The translations under genes were made by a program, and so were the position numbers. Below the pieces are notes generated by a model. That model saw only the letters and a program-made list of their open reading frames with translations. It was not told the origin of the DNA and did not search any database. 27,091 bases of DNA from positions 1-27,091 of the forward strand of contig DASWBH010000466.1 of NCBI GenBank assembly GCA_036390755.1, written 5' to 3'. Of this stretch, positions 1 to 8,214 are shown piece by piece (positions within the stretch are counted from its first letter, which is position 1; every line of letters starts with the position of its first letter). Source of the stretch: DASVHS01 sp036390755 (lineage in GTDB: Bacteria > Acidobacteriota > Thermoanaerobaculia > Gp7-AA8).

Positions 1-768
1 CGGTCGCACGACCTGCTTCCAGAGGCGCACGCCCCACGGCACGTGCGGATCGACCGGCAGGTTGTACCACTCCGGATGTCCGTGGCCGAGGACCGTGACG
101 ACGCCGGTGCCGCCGACGCCTTTCGGGTCGTACAGCATCGCGTCGCTGAACCCGTCCTTCTTCAACTGCGCCACCCGCGCGTTGCCGATGGCCACCATGC
201 TCTCCTTCGTACCGAAGTTGAGGCAGCCGGTCGGACACGCCTTGATGCAAGCGGGCTCGAGCCCGACCTCGACGCGATCGACGCAGAGCGTGCACTTCGC
301 CATCTTGCCGGTCTTGGCCTGGAACTTCGGGACGTCGAACGGGCAACCGGTCGCGCAGTAGCCGCAGCCGATGCACTTGGTCGAGTCCACGTCGACGATG
401 CCGTTCGCGTACTGCACGATCGCGCCGGGCGCCGGGCACGCTTCGAGACAGCCCGGCTCTGCGCAGTGCATGCACTGATCTTTGCGCATGAGCCACATCG
501 GGCCGCCGTCGCTCGTCTCGCGCTCGTTGAAGCGGATGAGATTCCAGAACTCGGCGTCGAGTGCAGGAAGCGTTTGGTACGTCCCCGTCTGCGAGGTGGG
601 GACGGTCCGGAGATCGTTCCACTCCTGACAGGCGGCCTCGCACGCTTTGCAGCCGATGCAGGTCGTCGTGTCGATGTACTTCGAGACAACCGGCTTCGTA
701 CGAATGCCGGTTGCGGAGCCGAACATGGAGGCGGAGGCGCGCTGGATTTCGAGCGGTTGTATGGTCAT
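1..768 (-). CDS. fdnH: Formate dehydrogenase iron-sulfur (beta) subunit, partial at 3' end
   Basis: This is the electron-transfer subunit of a membrane-bound respiratory formate dehydrogenase. It carries electrons from the catalytic subunit through [4Fe-4S] clusters toward a cytochrome b subunit. The reverse frame is open from the ATG at 768 to the window edge (256 codons). It holds the ferredoxin-type cysteine groups of the FdnH/FdxH family: CIGCKACEAAC near residue 40, CMHCAEPGC near 100, CIGCGYCATGC near 125 and CTLCVDR near 148. The E. coli protein is about 294 residues with a C-terminal membrane anchor, so only that anchor is probably missing here. A strong GGAGG ribosome-binding site overlaps the stop of the catalytic gene, so the two are translationally coupled. 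There is no signal peptide, as expected for a subunit exported together with its Tat-dependent partner. The cytochrome subunit would lie outside the window. Confidence 0.95.
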   Translation of the reverse strand, partial: MTIQPLEIQRASASMFGSATGIRTKPVVSKYIDTTTCIGCKACEAACQEWNDLRTVPTSQTGTYQTLPALDAEFWNLIRFNERETSDGGPMWLMRKDQCMHCAEPGCLEACPAPGAIVQYANGIVDVDSTKCIGCGYCATGCPFDVPKFQAKTGKMAKCTLCVDRVEVGLEPACIKACPTGCLNFGTKESMVAIGNARVAQLKKDGFSDAMLYDPKGVGGTGVVTVLGHGHPEWYNLPVDPHVPWGVRLWKQVVRP

Positions 769-777
769 CGTCGCCTC

Positions 778-3700
778 CTACGCCTTATCCAGCCGTACGA
801 GGAACGCCTTGTACTCCGGCGTCCACGTGTTCGGATCACCCGCCGAGGGCGTGAGGAAATTCGCCAACGGTCCTTCGTGACCCTTCGCCGCGGCGTAACC
901 CCAATGGATCGGGAAGCCGATCTGCCACACCTGCTTTCCGTCGATCTTCAGGGTCGGCATGCGCTTCGTCACCATCGCGACGCCTTCGATGGAGCCGCGC
1001 GCCGAGGTGACCTTCACCTTCGACCCGTTCGCGATGCCTTTCTCGTGCGCGAGCGCGTCCGGAATCTCGACGAAAAATCCCGGCTGCAGCTCGTTGAGCA
1101 CTCCGCCCGCCTGGTGCTTGGTCCAGTAGTGGAACTGTTCGGTGAGGCGGTACGTGGTGCAGACGATCGGGAAGTCTTCCTTCTTGCCGAACGGATCCTT
1201 GTCGGACGAGAACTTCAGCGCGGTCGGGTTCGACGTGACCTGCGGATGCAGAGGATTATCGACCGGCGCTTCGACGGCTTCGTAGTGCTCTGGGAACGGA
1301 CCGTCGTTGAGGGCCGGCGCATACAGACGGCCGACGCCCTCGGGCAGCATGATGAAGGCGCCGAACGTCCCCGGCGGCGCGTCAGGCTTCATATCGGGAA
1401 CGTCGCCGACCCACTTGGTGCCGTCCCACTTGATGCCGGGCCGCGTAGGATCCCACGGCTGGCCGTTCGCGTCGGCCGACGCACGGTTGTACATGATGCG
1501 GCGGTTGGCCGGCCACGAAAATGCCCAGTTGTGAAACATGCCGAGGCCGATCGGATCGGCGGTGCTGCGGCGCTGCGCGTTGTTGCCCGCCTCGGTGTAG
1601 ACGCCGGAGTGCAGCCAGTTGCCGCACATCGTCGAACCGTCGTCCTGCAGCTGACCGAATCCGTCCAGCTGCTGGCCCGCGGTCTTGAGCGTCTTCGTCG
1701 GATCTTTCGGATCCTTGACGTCCGCGAGCGCCTTCCCGCTCATCTCCTTCAGAACTTCGCCGAGATCGGGATTGATCGGATTCTGGTACGGCCAGATGAC
1801 ATTGAGCACTGCCTCGGGAACGACGCCACCCTCTTTGCGATAGAGGTTCTGCACGGCGAGGAAGATGCGCGACACGATCTCCTGATCGGCTTTTGCCTGC
1901 CCCGGAGGATCGAGCGCCTTCCACTTCCACTGCAGCCAGCGTGCGGAGTTCGTGAACGTCCCGTCCTTCTCCGCGAAACTCGCCGCCGGCAGCAGGAACA
2001 CTTCGGTCTGGATCTGCGATGCCGGCGGTCCGCCGTACTCCTTCGGCGCCTTCCAGAACTGCGCCGTCTCCGTCTCGGCATTCTCGACGACCACCATCCA
2101 TTTCAGCTTCGACAGAGCGGCGATCATCTTCTTCGAATTCGGCCCCAGGCCGACCGGGTTCATGCCGAAGGTGATGAAGCCCTCGGGACCGGGCTCTTTG
2201 CCGCCGACGCGCATCGAGTAACCGCGATACATGTCGTCGAAGATGTACATCCATGAATAGTTGCCGTCGGTCTTCGGCAGCCACCCATAGCCCCAGTCGT
2301 TGTCCTTCGTCGATGCATTGCCATAGACGGACTTCAGCAGCGAGACCATGAACTTCGGGTAGTTGACCCAGTAGTTCATCGTCGCCCACGCCTGCTTGTT
2401 CAGCGTTTGCGGGACCGCAGACGTGAAGTAGTCCGCTGTGGTCTGCAGGTCGCCCGACGGCGTCTTCAGGTAGCCCGGCAGGATCTCCGTGTTGCCGGCG
2501 GTGTCGGTCGCGCCCTGGATGTTGGAGTGACCACGGAACGCGTTCACGCCGCCGCCCGGCCGTCCGACATTGCCGAGGAGAAGTTGCAGCATGGCCGCGG
2601 CGCGAATCGTCTGCACTGCGGTCGAGTGCTGGGTCCATCCCAGCGCGTATGTGATCGTGCCGACGTGCGCCGCGTTGCCCGTCGACGTCACGATTTCGCA
2701 CACCTTGACGAACTTGTCTTTCGGAGTTCCGCAAACGCGCTCGACCATTTCCGGCGTGTAGCGATCCACGTGCTGCTTCAGCAGCTGGAAAACGGTCTGC
2801 GGGTTCTGCATCGTGTAGTCGACGCTGTACGCTTTCGTTCCCGCATCAGTGTCGTAACCCCACGCGTCTTTGACGTACGCCTTCTTCGCGGGATCCCAGC
2901 CGGCGAACAGACCGTCCTTGAAGCTGTATGTGTTCTTCACGAGGAAAGGCGCGTTGGTGTGGATCTTCACGTAGTCCTGGTGATAGCGGCCCGTGCTGAT
3001 CGCATAACGGATGATGCCGAGGAGGAAGGCGATGTCGGTGCCGGGACGGATGGGAGCGTAGAAGTCGGCGACCGCCGCGGTGCGCGTGAAGCGAGGATCG
3101 ACGACGACGAGCTTCGCGCCGCGAGTGCGTTTCGCTTCCATGAACCACTTGAATCCGACGGGGTGATTTTCGGCGGGGTTGCCGCCCATCGCGAGGATGA
3201 TGTCGGCGTTCTTGATGTCGACCCAGCCGTTCGTCATCGCGCCACGACCGAAGCATGCGGCCAAACTGGCCACAGTGGGGCCGTGTCAAACCCTGGCCTG
3301 GGAATCGCGGTATGGCACCCCCAGGCCGGTGATCGCCTTCCACTGCAGGAAATTGAACTCGTTCGTGTCGGTGCAGCCGCCGATCCACGCCATGCCCGGC
3401 GTGCGATTGACGACCTGCCCTTTTGCGTTGCGCGCAACATACGTGCGGTCGCGCGTGGTCTTGATGTTTCGAGCGATGCGCGAAATGGCGTCATCCCAGG
3501 AGATGTCTTCCCACTTGTCCGAGCCGGGCCGCCGCACTTTCGGCGTCAGCAGCCGGTTCTTGTGGGTGATGTCGTCCTTGAGGGTGATGCCTTTGGGACA
3601 GAGAGAACCGCGGCTGATCGGATGATCCGGGTCTCCTTCGACGTGCACGACGGACGGTACCGCATTCTTCGAGCGGTCGCCGAGCGTGTGAATGATGACG

Positions 3701-3861
3701 CCACACGAGACAGCGCAGTAGGGACAGATGCTGCGCGTTTCGGTGGTGCGCGCCATCTTCAGCTCGCGCACTTCAGCCTGAGCTTTCGACAGATCGAAGC
3801 CGAGCGCGACCGCGCCACCGACTGTCGTTGCTTTCAGGAAACCACGGCGAGAGAGTTCCAT
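778..3861 (-). CDS. fdnG: Formate dehydrogenase catalytic (alpha) subunit, selenocysteine-containing, Tat-exported
   Basis: A molybdopterin enzyme that oxidises formate to CO2 on the outer face of the cytoplasmic membrane and passes electrons to the adjacent iron-sulfur subunit. Read through one in-frame TGA (3286-3288) it gives 1027 residues with selenocysteine at 192; E. coli FdnG is 1015 residues with Sec196. The N-terminus has a twin-arginine signal (SRRGFLK, residues 4-10, then a hydrophobic stretch). A CPYCAVSC cluster follows (residues 46-53), with the fourth cysteine in SLCPKG. Residues around the TGA read QARV-U-HGPTVASL, the family's active-site signature, and the reading frame is unchanged on both sides. 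A SECIS-like hairpin follows the TGA. The start ATG has an AGGAGG site just upstream. The gene lies 99 bp downstream of another UGA-containing gene and is coupled to the beta subunit. A standard ORF caller would split it at 3286 into 191- and 831-residue pieces. Confidence 0.96.
3257..3273 (-). promoter_or_regulatory. Bacterial SECIS hairpin of the formate dehydrogenase gene
   Basis: On the minus strand, GTGGCC (3273-3268) pairs with GGCCGC (3262-3257), giving six pairs including one G-U, around the five-base loop AGTTT. The hairpin starts 12 nt after the UGA at 3286-3288 and the loop 18 nt after it. This matches the geometry of the E. coli fdhF/fdnG SECIS that binds SelB. The loop carries a GU step, as in the E. 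coli element. Confidence 0.85.
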
Positions 3862-3960
3862 GACTTCCTCCTTTGCCGTACTTGGTGGGTTCGTGTGACG
3901 CGAACGATGCTACCAACTGACGGTCGTGTCAAGCGTTAGCCGCAGGCATCGCGCATTGAC
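3862..3960 (-). promoter_or_regulatory. Leader between the two UGA genes, with a possible promoter
   Basis: This 99-bp gap precedes the formate dehydrogenase. On the minus strand it holds a consensus TTGACA (3932-3927) and a TAGCAT (3912-3907), but the 14-nt spacing is short for a sigma-70 promoter. A strong AGGAGG ribosome-binding site lies just before the ATG. I saw no terminator, so read-through from the upstream oxidoreductase gene is plausible alongside any local promoter. Confidence 0.3.
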
Positions 3961-4581
3961 TCACGTTGCGTCACGAGTTCGTTTCCGTGCCCCGGCCTGG
4001 TTCGCGAAGCCGGCGAGAGTGTCGTAGGGCTGACATCCTGAGAGTGCAGCATTGCCGATGATGAAGGTCGGGATTCCCTCGACGCCAATCGCGTTCGCTT
4101 CGTCGCGAATCGCATCGATACGTTGGACATACGCCGGATCGGAGACGGAACGCTCGACCGCGTCATCGCTCAGACGCGCGTCGCGCGCGATCGCGCGTAA
4201 TTCGTCGTCGTTCTCGAGATCGCGTCCTTCTTTCCAGTGCGCGGCCATCGCTCGCGCGCGGAACGCATCCAGCCTGCCTTCGTCGCGAGCCACCTCCGCG
4301 AGAGCGAGTGCGCGGCGCGTATTCGGGATGCGCTCGCGCTGACGGAAATCGGCAATGCCGAATCGCGCGGCGAAGTTCTTCATGTGCTCCGCCATCTGCC
4401 GCAAACGTTGCGGCGGGAAGTACTCGTCGAGACGCATGCCGCCGGGCGGCGTCTCCGGATGCAGCTCGAACCCGCGCCAGTCGAGATCGAGATCGAATTC
4501 GTCCAGCAGCCTGACCAGACTGCTTCGCTCAGCGATGTAGCAGAACGGTCAGACGAAGTCGGAGTAGAGGCGGAGCTTCAT
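3961..4581 (-). CDS. DsbA/FrnE-family thiol oxidoreductase with UxxC redox motif (candidate selenoprotein)
   Basis: Starting at the ATG at 4581 and reading through an in-frame TGA (4551-4549), this gene gives 206 residues, a usual length for the FrnE/2-hydroxychromene-carboxylate-isomerase branch of the DsbA family. The N-terminus MKLRLYSDFV-U-PFCYIAERS matches the family pattern YSDxxCPWCYIG. The TGA therefore falls exactly on the first redox cysteine (position 11), with the resolving Cys at 14. The family's cis-proline motif is present as GIPTFIIG (residues 169-176), followed by the SGCQPYDT segment. There is no signal peptide, so the protein is probably cytoplasmic. A SECIS-like hairpin follows the TGA. 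The gene starts 28 bp after the L,D-transpeptidase-like gene and lies 99 bp before a certain selenoprotein gene, all in the same direction. Selenium-containing DsbA-like proteins are known, so the call is reasonable; a nonsense mutation is the alternative. The substrate is unknown. Confidence 0.85.
4520..4543 (-). promoter_or_regulatory. SECIS-like hairpin of the DsbA/FrnE-family gene
   Basis: Minus-strand CTGCT (4543-4539) pairs with AGCAG (4524-4520). Inside it, after an unpaired ACA on the 5' side, TCGC (4535-4532) pairs with GCGA (4528-4525) around the three-base loop TGA, which has a G at its second position. The lower stem starts 5 nt after the UGA codon (4551-4549) and the apical loop 17 nt after it, nearly the same spacing as in the neighbouring formate dehydrogenase element. 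A small apical loop with an early G and a 5' bulge are typical of bacterial SECIS elements. Confidence 0.7.
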
Positions 4582-4611
4582 GCATGCGACGCATGCAAGA
4601 GTCGCGCGACT
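4581..4611. repeat. Two tandem palindromes at the start of the UxxC oxidoreductase gene
   Basis: Positions 4581-4597 form an 8-bp-arm palindrome (TGCATGCG, one base, CGCATGCA) that ends on the start codon. Positions 4600-4611 are a perfect 12-bp palindrome, AGTCGCGCGACT, overlapping the stop of the upstream gene. No Shine-Dalgarno sequence is visible in this gap, so initiation probably depends on coupling or on a structured start. The site could be an operator or an RNA hairpin. Confidence 0.55.
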
Positions 4612-5290
4612 ACTTTGGCAGGAAGGCCGACGACGCCAGCCAGCGCTTGTCGGGATAGTACGCAAACAACGCACTGCCACCGCGGACCGTGTCGATGATC
4701 TTTTTGGCGATCTCCTGGCGCACGGCCGGGCAACCCCAGCTGCGGCCGAGGCGTCCGAGCGCGCGGACCGCTTCACGGCTGACGTAATACGCGCCGTGCA
4801 TCACGATCGCGCGATCCCAGGCCATGTCGTTGACGCCTTCCTCGAGACCGCGGAGCCGCAGCGAATATCCGTTGCCGCCGACGTAGGTGTCACCCGTGAC
4901 GAAAAGACCGAGGCTGCTGGCAAGACTGCCGGCGCTGTTCGAGAAGAACGAGGCGCGGTCGCCGCCGCTGTTCTTGCCGTGCGCGACGAGCTCGCGGAAC
5001 AGGAGCGTGTTCGAGGCGAGATCGAACACGAAGAGCCGCGGCTCCGAAGACGGAAGCGAGTAATCGATCACCGTCATGATGTTGCGCCGCTTGACGACGC
5101 CCCTTTCGGCGGCACATGTCGTCGCCTCGAGCGCGAGCTGGAGCACGTTCGCTTTCAGACCCGGCGCCTGCCGGAGCAGAGTCGACATCAGCGACTCGGA
5201 TGGTGCGGCCGCGCACGGCTCGGCGAGCAGCTGCGGAGCAGCGCCAAACAACACGACAGCAGTGGTGAAGGAGAAAAGCAGTCGCTTCAT
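4610..5290 (-). CDS. Exported murein L,D-transpeptidase catalytic-domain protein (YkuD_2 type)
   Basis: This is a 226-residue protein with a clear signal peptide (MKRLLFSFTTAVVLFGAAPQ, cleavage probably after LLA). The C-terminal half has the hallmarks of the YkuD_2 branch of L,D-transpeptidase-like domains: a VIDYSLPS strand, AHGKNSGG, an MHGAYYV segment carrying a histidine, and the GRSWGCPAV motif with the candidate catalytic cysteine. It would act in the periplasm on peptidoglycan, but the true activity of this branch is not established. The ATG at 5290 is preferred over an in-frame TTG one codon upstream. No strong ribosome-binding site is visible. It is the first gene of a run leading into the selenoprotein genes; a functional link to them is not evident. 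Confidence 0.85.
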   Translation of the reverse strand: MKRLLFSFTTAVVLFGAAPQLLAEPCAAAPSESLMSTLLRQAPGLKANVLQLALEATTCAAERGVVKRRNIMTVIDYSLPSSEPRLFVFDLASNTLLFRELVAHGKNSGGDRASFFSNSAGSLASSLGLFVTGDTYVGGNGYSLRLRGLEEGVNDMAWDRAIVMHGAYYVSREAVRALGRLGRSWGCPAVRQEIAKKIIDTVRGGSALFAYYPDKRWLASSAFLPK

Positions 5291-5399
5291 CAATCAGGCT
5301 CGGCTTTTTTTGGTTATTGACGCCGGCGGAGGACCGTGTCTCCGAAAGCGTCGGTGTATGGTAGCAAATAACCTCGCCGACGGCCTGATCAATTCCGGT

Positions 5400-5702
5400 T
5401 CAGCCCGCCATCTTGCGGGCAACTCGTTTCACGGCCTGCTTGCCGGCCTTCCCCGCCGTCTTGGCCGGTTTCTTCTTCCCTCGGCTCAGAGCCGCGATAG
5501 CAGACACAGCGGTAATCGCCGTCGCGATCACGACCGACGCGATGTTCTCCTTCTCGTCACGGTCGAGCGCGTTCCATCGATTCAACAGCCTCGTGACGGC
5601 GTTTTCGGTCGCCACCTCCGCTCCGGCGAATTTCTCGCCGACGCTGTCGATCGCTTTGACCGTGGCATTGCGAAGCAAAGGCTCGAAACTGCGAATGTTC
5701 AT
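5400..5702 (-). CDS. Small membrane protein with lysine/alanine-rich tail, unknown function
   Basis: A 100-residue protein starting MNIRSFEPLLRNA, with an AGGAG ribosome-binding site at good spacing before the ATG at 5702; a longer upstream start is not supported. It has an acidic, probably helical N-terminal half, one hydrophobic segment (about residues 56-75, rich in Ala, Val and Ile), then a strongly basic Lys/Ala tail like that of histone-H1-type bacterial proteins. This suggests an inner-membrane anchor with a cytoplasmic nucleic-acid- or lipid-binding tail. I do not recognise a family. It lies 41 bp downstream of the epimerase gene, in the same direction. Confidence 0.75.
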   Translation of the reverse strand: MNIRSFEPLLRNATVKAIDSVGEKFAGAEVATENAVTRLLNRWNALDRDEKENIASVVIATAITAVSAIAALSRGKKKPAKTAGKAGKQAVKRVARKMAG

Positions 5703-5743
5703 AAATTCTCCTGGTGAGGCTGCCAGCAAACGGCGGACCGGCT

Positions 5744-6661
5744 TCAGCGGAAGTAGTCGATGGTCGGTTGCAACGCGTCCGAAAGAAGGCGCGGACGGCC
5801 GAGGCCTGCGGTTTTCCGGAGTTTCGAGCCGTCGAGAACGCTGCGAATCTGCTCGCCCGCCTTCGCCGGCGCGTGATTCGCCGGCGCGGTGGTGCCGGTC
5901 AGGTGCGCCATCGCGCGATAGAGGTCGTTGATCGATGTTTCGACCCCGGTTCCCACGTTGAATGCGCCGGTCAGCTCCATGTGCTCGGTGGTCGCCATGT
6001 TTGCGGCGACGACGTCTCCTACGTACACGAAGTCGCGCGTCTGCCCGCCATCTCCGTTGATCGTGACGTCGAGCTTGCGCAGCATGCGATCGGCGAAGAT
6101 CGCGATGACACCCGCTTCACCGCGCGAGCTCTGGCGCGGACCGTACACATTCGCGTAACGCATCGCGACGGTCGCGAGACCCTGCACCTCGCGGAAGTAG
6201 TTCATGTAGTGCTCGACCGCGAGCTTCGCGCAGCCATACGGCGACATCGGCTGCAGCGGATGCTCTTCGGTCTGCGGCGCGAACGCGGGCTCGCCGTAGA
6301 TCGCTCCTCCGCTCGACGCGAAGATGAACCGCTTCACCCGTGCGTCGTGCGCTTTCTGCAGCAGACGCAGCGAAGCGACGATGTTGATCTCGGCATCTTC
6401 TCCCGGATCGGCGACGGATTTGCGGACGTCGACCTGCGCCGCCTGATGCGAGATGACGTCGGGCTTCACCTCGTCGACGATCGCGAGCGCCGCCGGATCG
6501 CGCAGATCGGCGACGCGAAGCTCTGCGCGGGGGTTGACGTTGCGCTGGTCGCCGGTCGAGAGGTTGTCAATGACGACGACACGCCATTCGCGTTCGATGT
6601 ACGCATCGACGAGATGCGAGCCGATGAACCCCGCGCCGCCCGTGACGATGATTGTTTTCAT
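5744..6661 (-). CDS. NAD-dependent sugar-nucleotide epimerase/dehydratase (GalE-like SDR)
   Basis: A 305-residue extended short-chain dehydrogenase/reductase. The Rossmann nucleotide-binding motif TGGAGFIGS is at residues 7-15, the catalytic serine region ASSGG near 115-119, and the YxxxK pair is Y142/K146 in SPYGCAK. The RYANVYGPRQ segment is typical of UDP-glucose 4-epimerase-like enzymes and their relatives. The length fits. The start ATG at 6661 overlaps the rmlA stop as ATGA; a longer open frame upstream is only rmlA read out of frame. It closes a four-gene sugar-nucleotide operon. The exact substrate (UDP-Glc/Gal, UDP-GlcNAc or a dTDP-sugar) cannot be settled by reading. Confidence 0.9.
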   Translation of the reverse strand: MKTIIVTGGAGFIGSHLVDAYIEREWRVVVIDNLSTGDQRNVNPRAELRVADLRDPAALAIVDEVKPDVISHQAAQVDVRKSVADPGEDAEINIVASLRLLQKAHDARVKRFIFASSGGAIYGEPAFAPQTEEHPLQPMSPYGCAKLAVEHYMNYFREVQGLATVAMRYANVYGPRQSSRGEAGVIAIFADRMLRKLDVTINGDGGQTRDFVYVGDVVAANMATTEHMELTGAFNVGTGVETSINDLYRAMAHLTGTTAPANHAPAKAGEQIRSVLDGSKLRKTAGLGRPRLLSDALQPTIDYFR

Positions 6662-7524
6662 TTCGTGAGATTCAGAAGGTACCTGCCGTACGCGCTTTTC
6701 GCCAGGCGCTCGGCCTGCGCGAGGAGCTGCTCGCGCGTGATCCACTCGTTGTAAAACGCGACTTCTTCGGGACAGGCGATCTTCAAACCCTGCCGCAGCT
6801 CGATCGTTTCGACGAAATTCGCCGCCTCGAGCAGCGACTCCTGCGTCCCGGTGTCGAACCACGCATAGCCGCGGCCGAGCTGCTCGACGTGCAGCTCGCC
6901 CCGCTCCAGGTATACGCGATTCAAATCGGTGATCTCGAGCTCGCCGCGCGCCGACGGACGGACCCGCGTCACGTGGTCGGTCACCTTCGCGTCGTAGAAG
7001 TACAAGCCGGTCACGGCGAGATTCGACCTGGGCCGCGACGGCTTCTCTTCGATGCTCAACGCGCGCCCATCGTCGTCCACTTCGACGACTCCGTAGCGCT
7101 CCGGATCCTTGACTCGATACGCGAACACCGTCGCCGCATGCGTACTCGACGCGGCGCGCTGCAGCGCGTCGGTCAGCCCGTGACCGTAGAAAATGTTGTC
7201 GCCGAGGATCAGGCAGCTCGGATCGTTGCCGACGAAATCGCGGCCGATGAGAAATGCCTGCGCCAGTCCGCCGGGATGCGGCTGTTCGGCGTACGACAAA
7301 CGAACTCCCCACTGCGAGCCATTGCCGAGGAGCTGGTGGAAGAGAGGCTGATCGGCGGGAGTGGTGATGATGAGGATCTCGTTGACGCCCGCGAGCATCA
7401 GCGTCGTCAGCGGGTAATAGATCATCGGCTTGTCGTAGACGGGCAGCAGTTGCTTGGAAACGACCGATGTCAATGGATACAGCCGCGTCCCCGTTCCGCC
7501 GGCGAGAATGATTCCCTTCCTCAC
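6658..7524 (-). CDS. rfbA: Glucose-1-phosphate thymidylyltransferase (RmlA/RfbA)
   Basis: Makes dTDP-glucose from glucose-1-phosphate and dTTP, the entry step to dTDP-rhamnose and other deoxysugars of surface polysaccharides. The 288 residues match the short RmlA form. The nucleotide-binding loop LAGGTGTRLYPLT is at the N-terminus. SKQLLPVYDKPMIYYPL, LGDNIFYG, GVVEVDDDG, IEEKPSRPRSN and WFDTGT follow in family order. Start and stop overlap the neighbouring rhomboid and epimerase genes by 4 bp each, so translation is coupled. The other dTDP-rhamnose genes (rfbB, rfbC, rfbD) are not in the window. Confidence 0.96.
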   Translation of the reverse strand: MRKGIILAGGTGTRLYPLTSVVSKQLLPVYDKPMIYYPLTTLMLAGVNEILIITTPADQPLFHQLLGNGSQWGVRLSYAEQPHPGGLAQAFLIGRDFVGNDPSCLILGDNIFYGHGLTDALQRAASSTHAATVFAYRVKDPERYGVVEVDDDGRALSIEEKPSRPRSNLAVTGLYFYDAKVTDHVTRVRPSARGELEITDLNRVYLERGELHVEQLGRGYAWFDTGTQESLLEAANFVETIELRQGLKIACPEEVAFYNEWITREQLLAQAERLAKSAYGRYLLNLTK

Positions 7525-8210
7525 GCGCGGCTCCTATGCATCATCCGATACGAAACGGCGACGAGAGCGCCGAATGTGAAGCCGCCGATATGCGCCCACC
7601 ATGCGATGCCTGCAACCTCCTGAGTGCTTCGCGCAGCAGCGAGTGACAGGAATCCGTTGAAGAACTGCATCAGAAACCAGACCGGCAGGAACAGCGCCGC
7701 GCGAATCTCTGCCATCGCCCAGTAAACCACGAGCGGGAACAGCGTGACGATCCGCGCGTACGGACGCAGCACGAGAAAGGCACCGAGAACGCCGGCGATG
7801 CTGCCGGAGGCACCGATCGAGGCGATCGGCGAATCGGGAAAGACGATCGTGTGCGTGAGGCTGCCGATCACTCCCGCTGCGATGAAGAAAAAGAAGTAAG
7901 CGGTGTGGCCGAACAGGTCTTCGACGGCGTCGCCGAACGTCCAGAGATAAATCATGTTGCCGAACAGATGAACGAGTCCGCCATGGAGGAAGAGCGACGT
8001 GACGAGCGTGATCGCCACTTCCCAGCGCGTGTACCCGTAGAGCTCGGGATGATGAAAGCGCAGAGGAATGTAGCCGAACGTCTCGATGATCTGTTCGGCA
8101 GCGTTGCCCATGAACAATTGCACCACGAACACCGCGACGTTCGCGCCGACGAGCACGCGGTTGACGACCGGCGTTGTTCGTCGCGGCGCGGTGTGCCGGA
8201 GCGGGATCAC
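7521..8210 (-). CDS. Rhomboid-family intramembrane serine protease
   Basis: A 229-residue polytopic membrane protein with the rhomboid core. LHGGLVHLFGNM (His76, His81 and Asn85) forms the oxyanion and loop region, GASGSIAG carries the catalytic Ser135, and WWAHIGGFTFG carries the catalytic His207. Between these lie about six hydrophobic segments. The N-terminus MIPLRHTAPRR resembles the family's usual opening MIPLRD. The start is a GTG at 8210, 4 bp after the stop of the aminotransferase gene; the stop overlaps the rfbA start. Rhomboids cleave transmembrane segments of other membrane proteins; the substrate here is unknown. Its position inside a sugar-nucleotide operon is unusual. Confidence 0.93.
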   Translation of the reverse strand: MIPLRHTAPRRTTPVVNRVLVGANVAVFVVQLFMGNAAEQIIETFGYIPLRFHHPELYGYTRWEVAITLVTSLFLHGGLVHLFGNMIYLWTFGDAVEDLFGHTAYFFFFIAAGVIGSLTHTIVFPDSPIASIGASGSIAGVLGAFLVLRPYARIVTLFPLVVYWAMAEIRAALFLPVWFLMQFFNGFLSLAAARSTQEVAGIAWWAHIGGFTFGALVAVSYRMMHRSRA

Positions 8211-8214
8211 GCAG

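Noticed and set aside
43..2256. A 737-codon open frame on the plus strand, and a further one at 2407-3939
   Set aside because: Both run antisense to the clearly identified formate dehydrogenase genes; their Arg/Val-rich, low-complexity translations are the usual shadow of GC-rich coding DNA.
3274..3288. Formate dehydrogenase gene as a pseudogene or two separate genes
   Set aside because: The only interruption is TGA at the known Sec position with a SECIS hairpin, and the frame is unchanged on both sides.
4549..4776. A 75-residue minus-strand protein ending in MKLRLYSDFV
   Set aside because: Its first part is the L,D-transpeptidase-like gene read out of frame; its last ten residues are the start of the UxxC oxidoreductase before the UGA.
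6662..7312. N-terminal extension of the epimerase
   Set aside because: The extra residues are an Arg-rich shadow of rfbA; the Rossmann motif is at the correct distance from the ATG at 6661.
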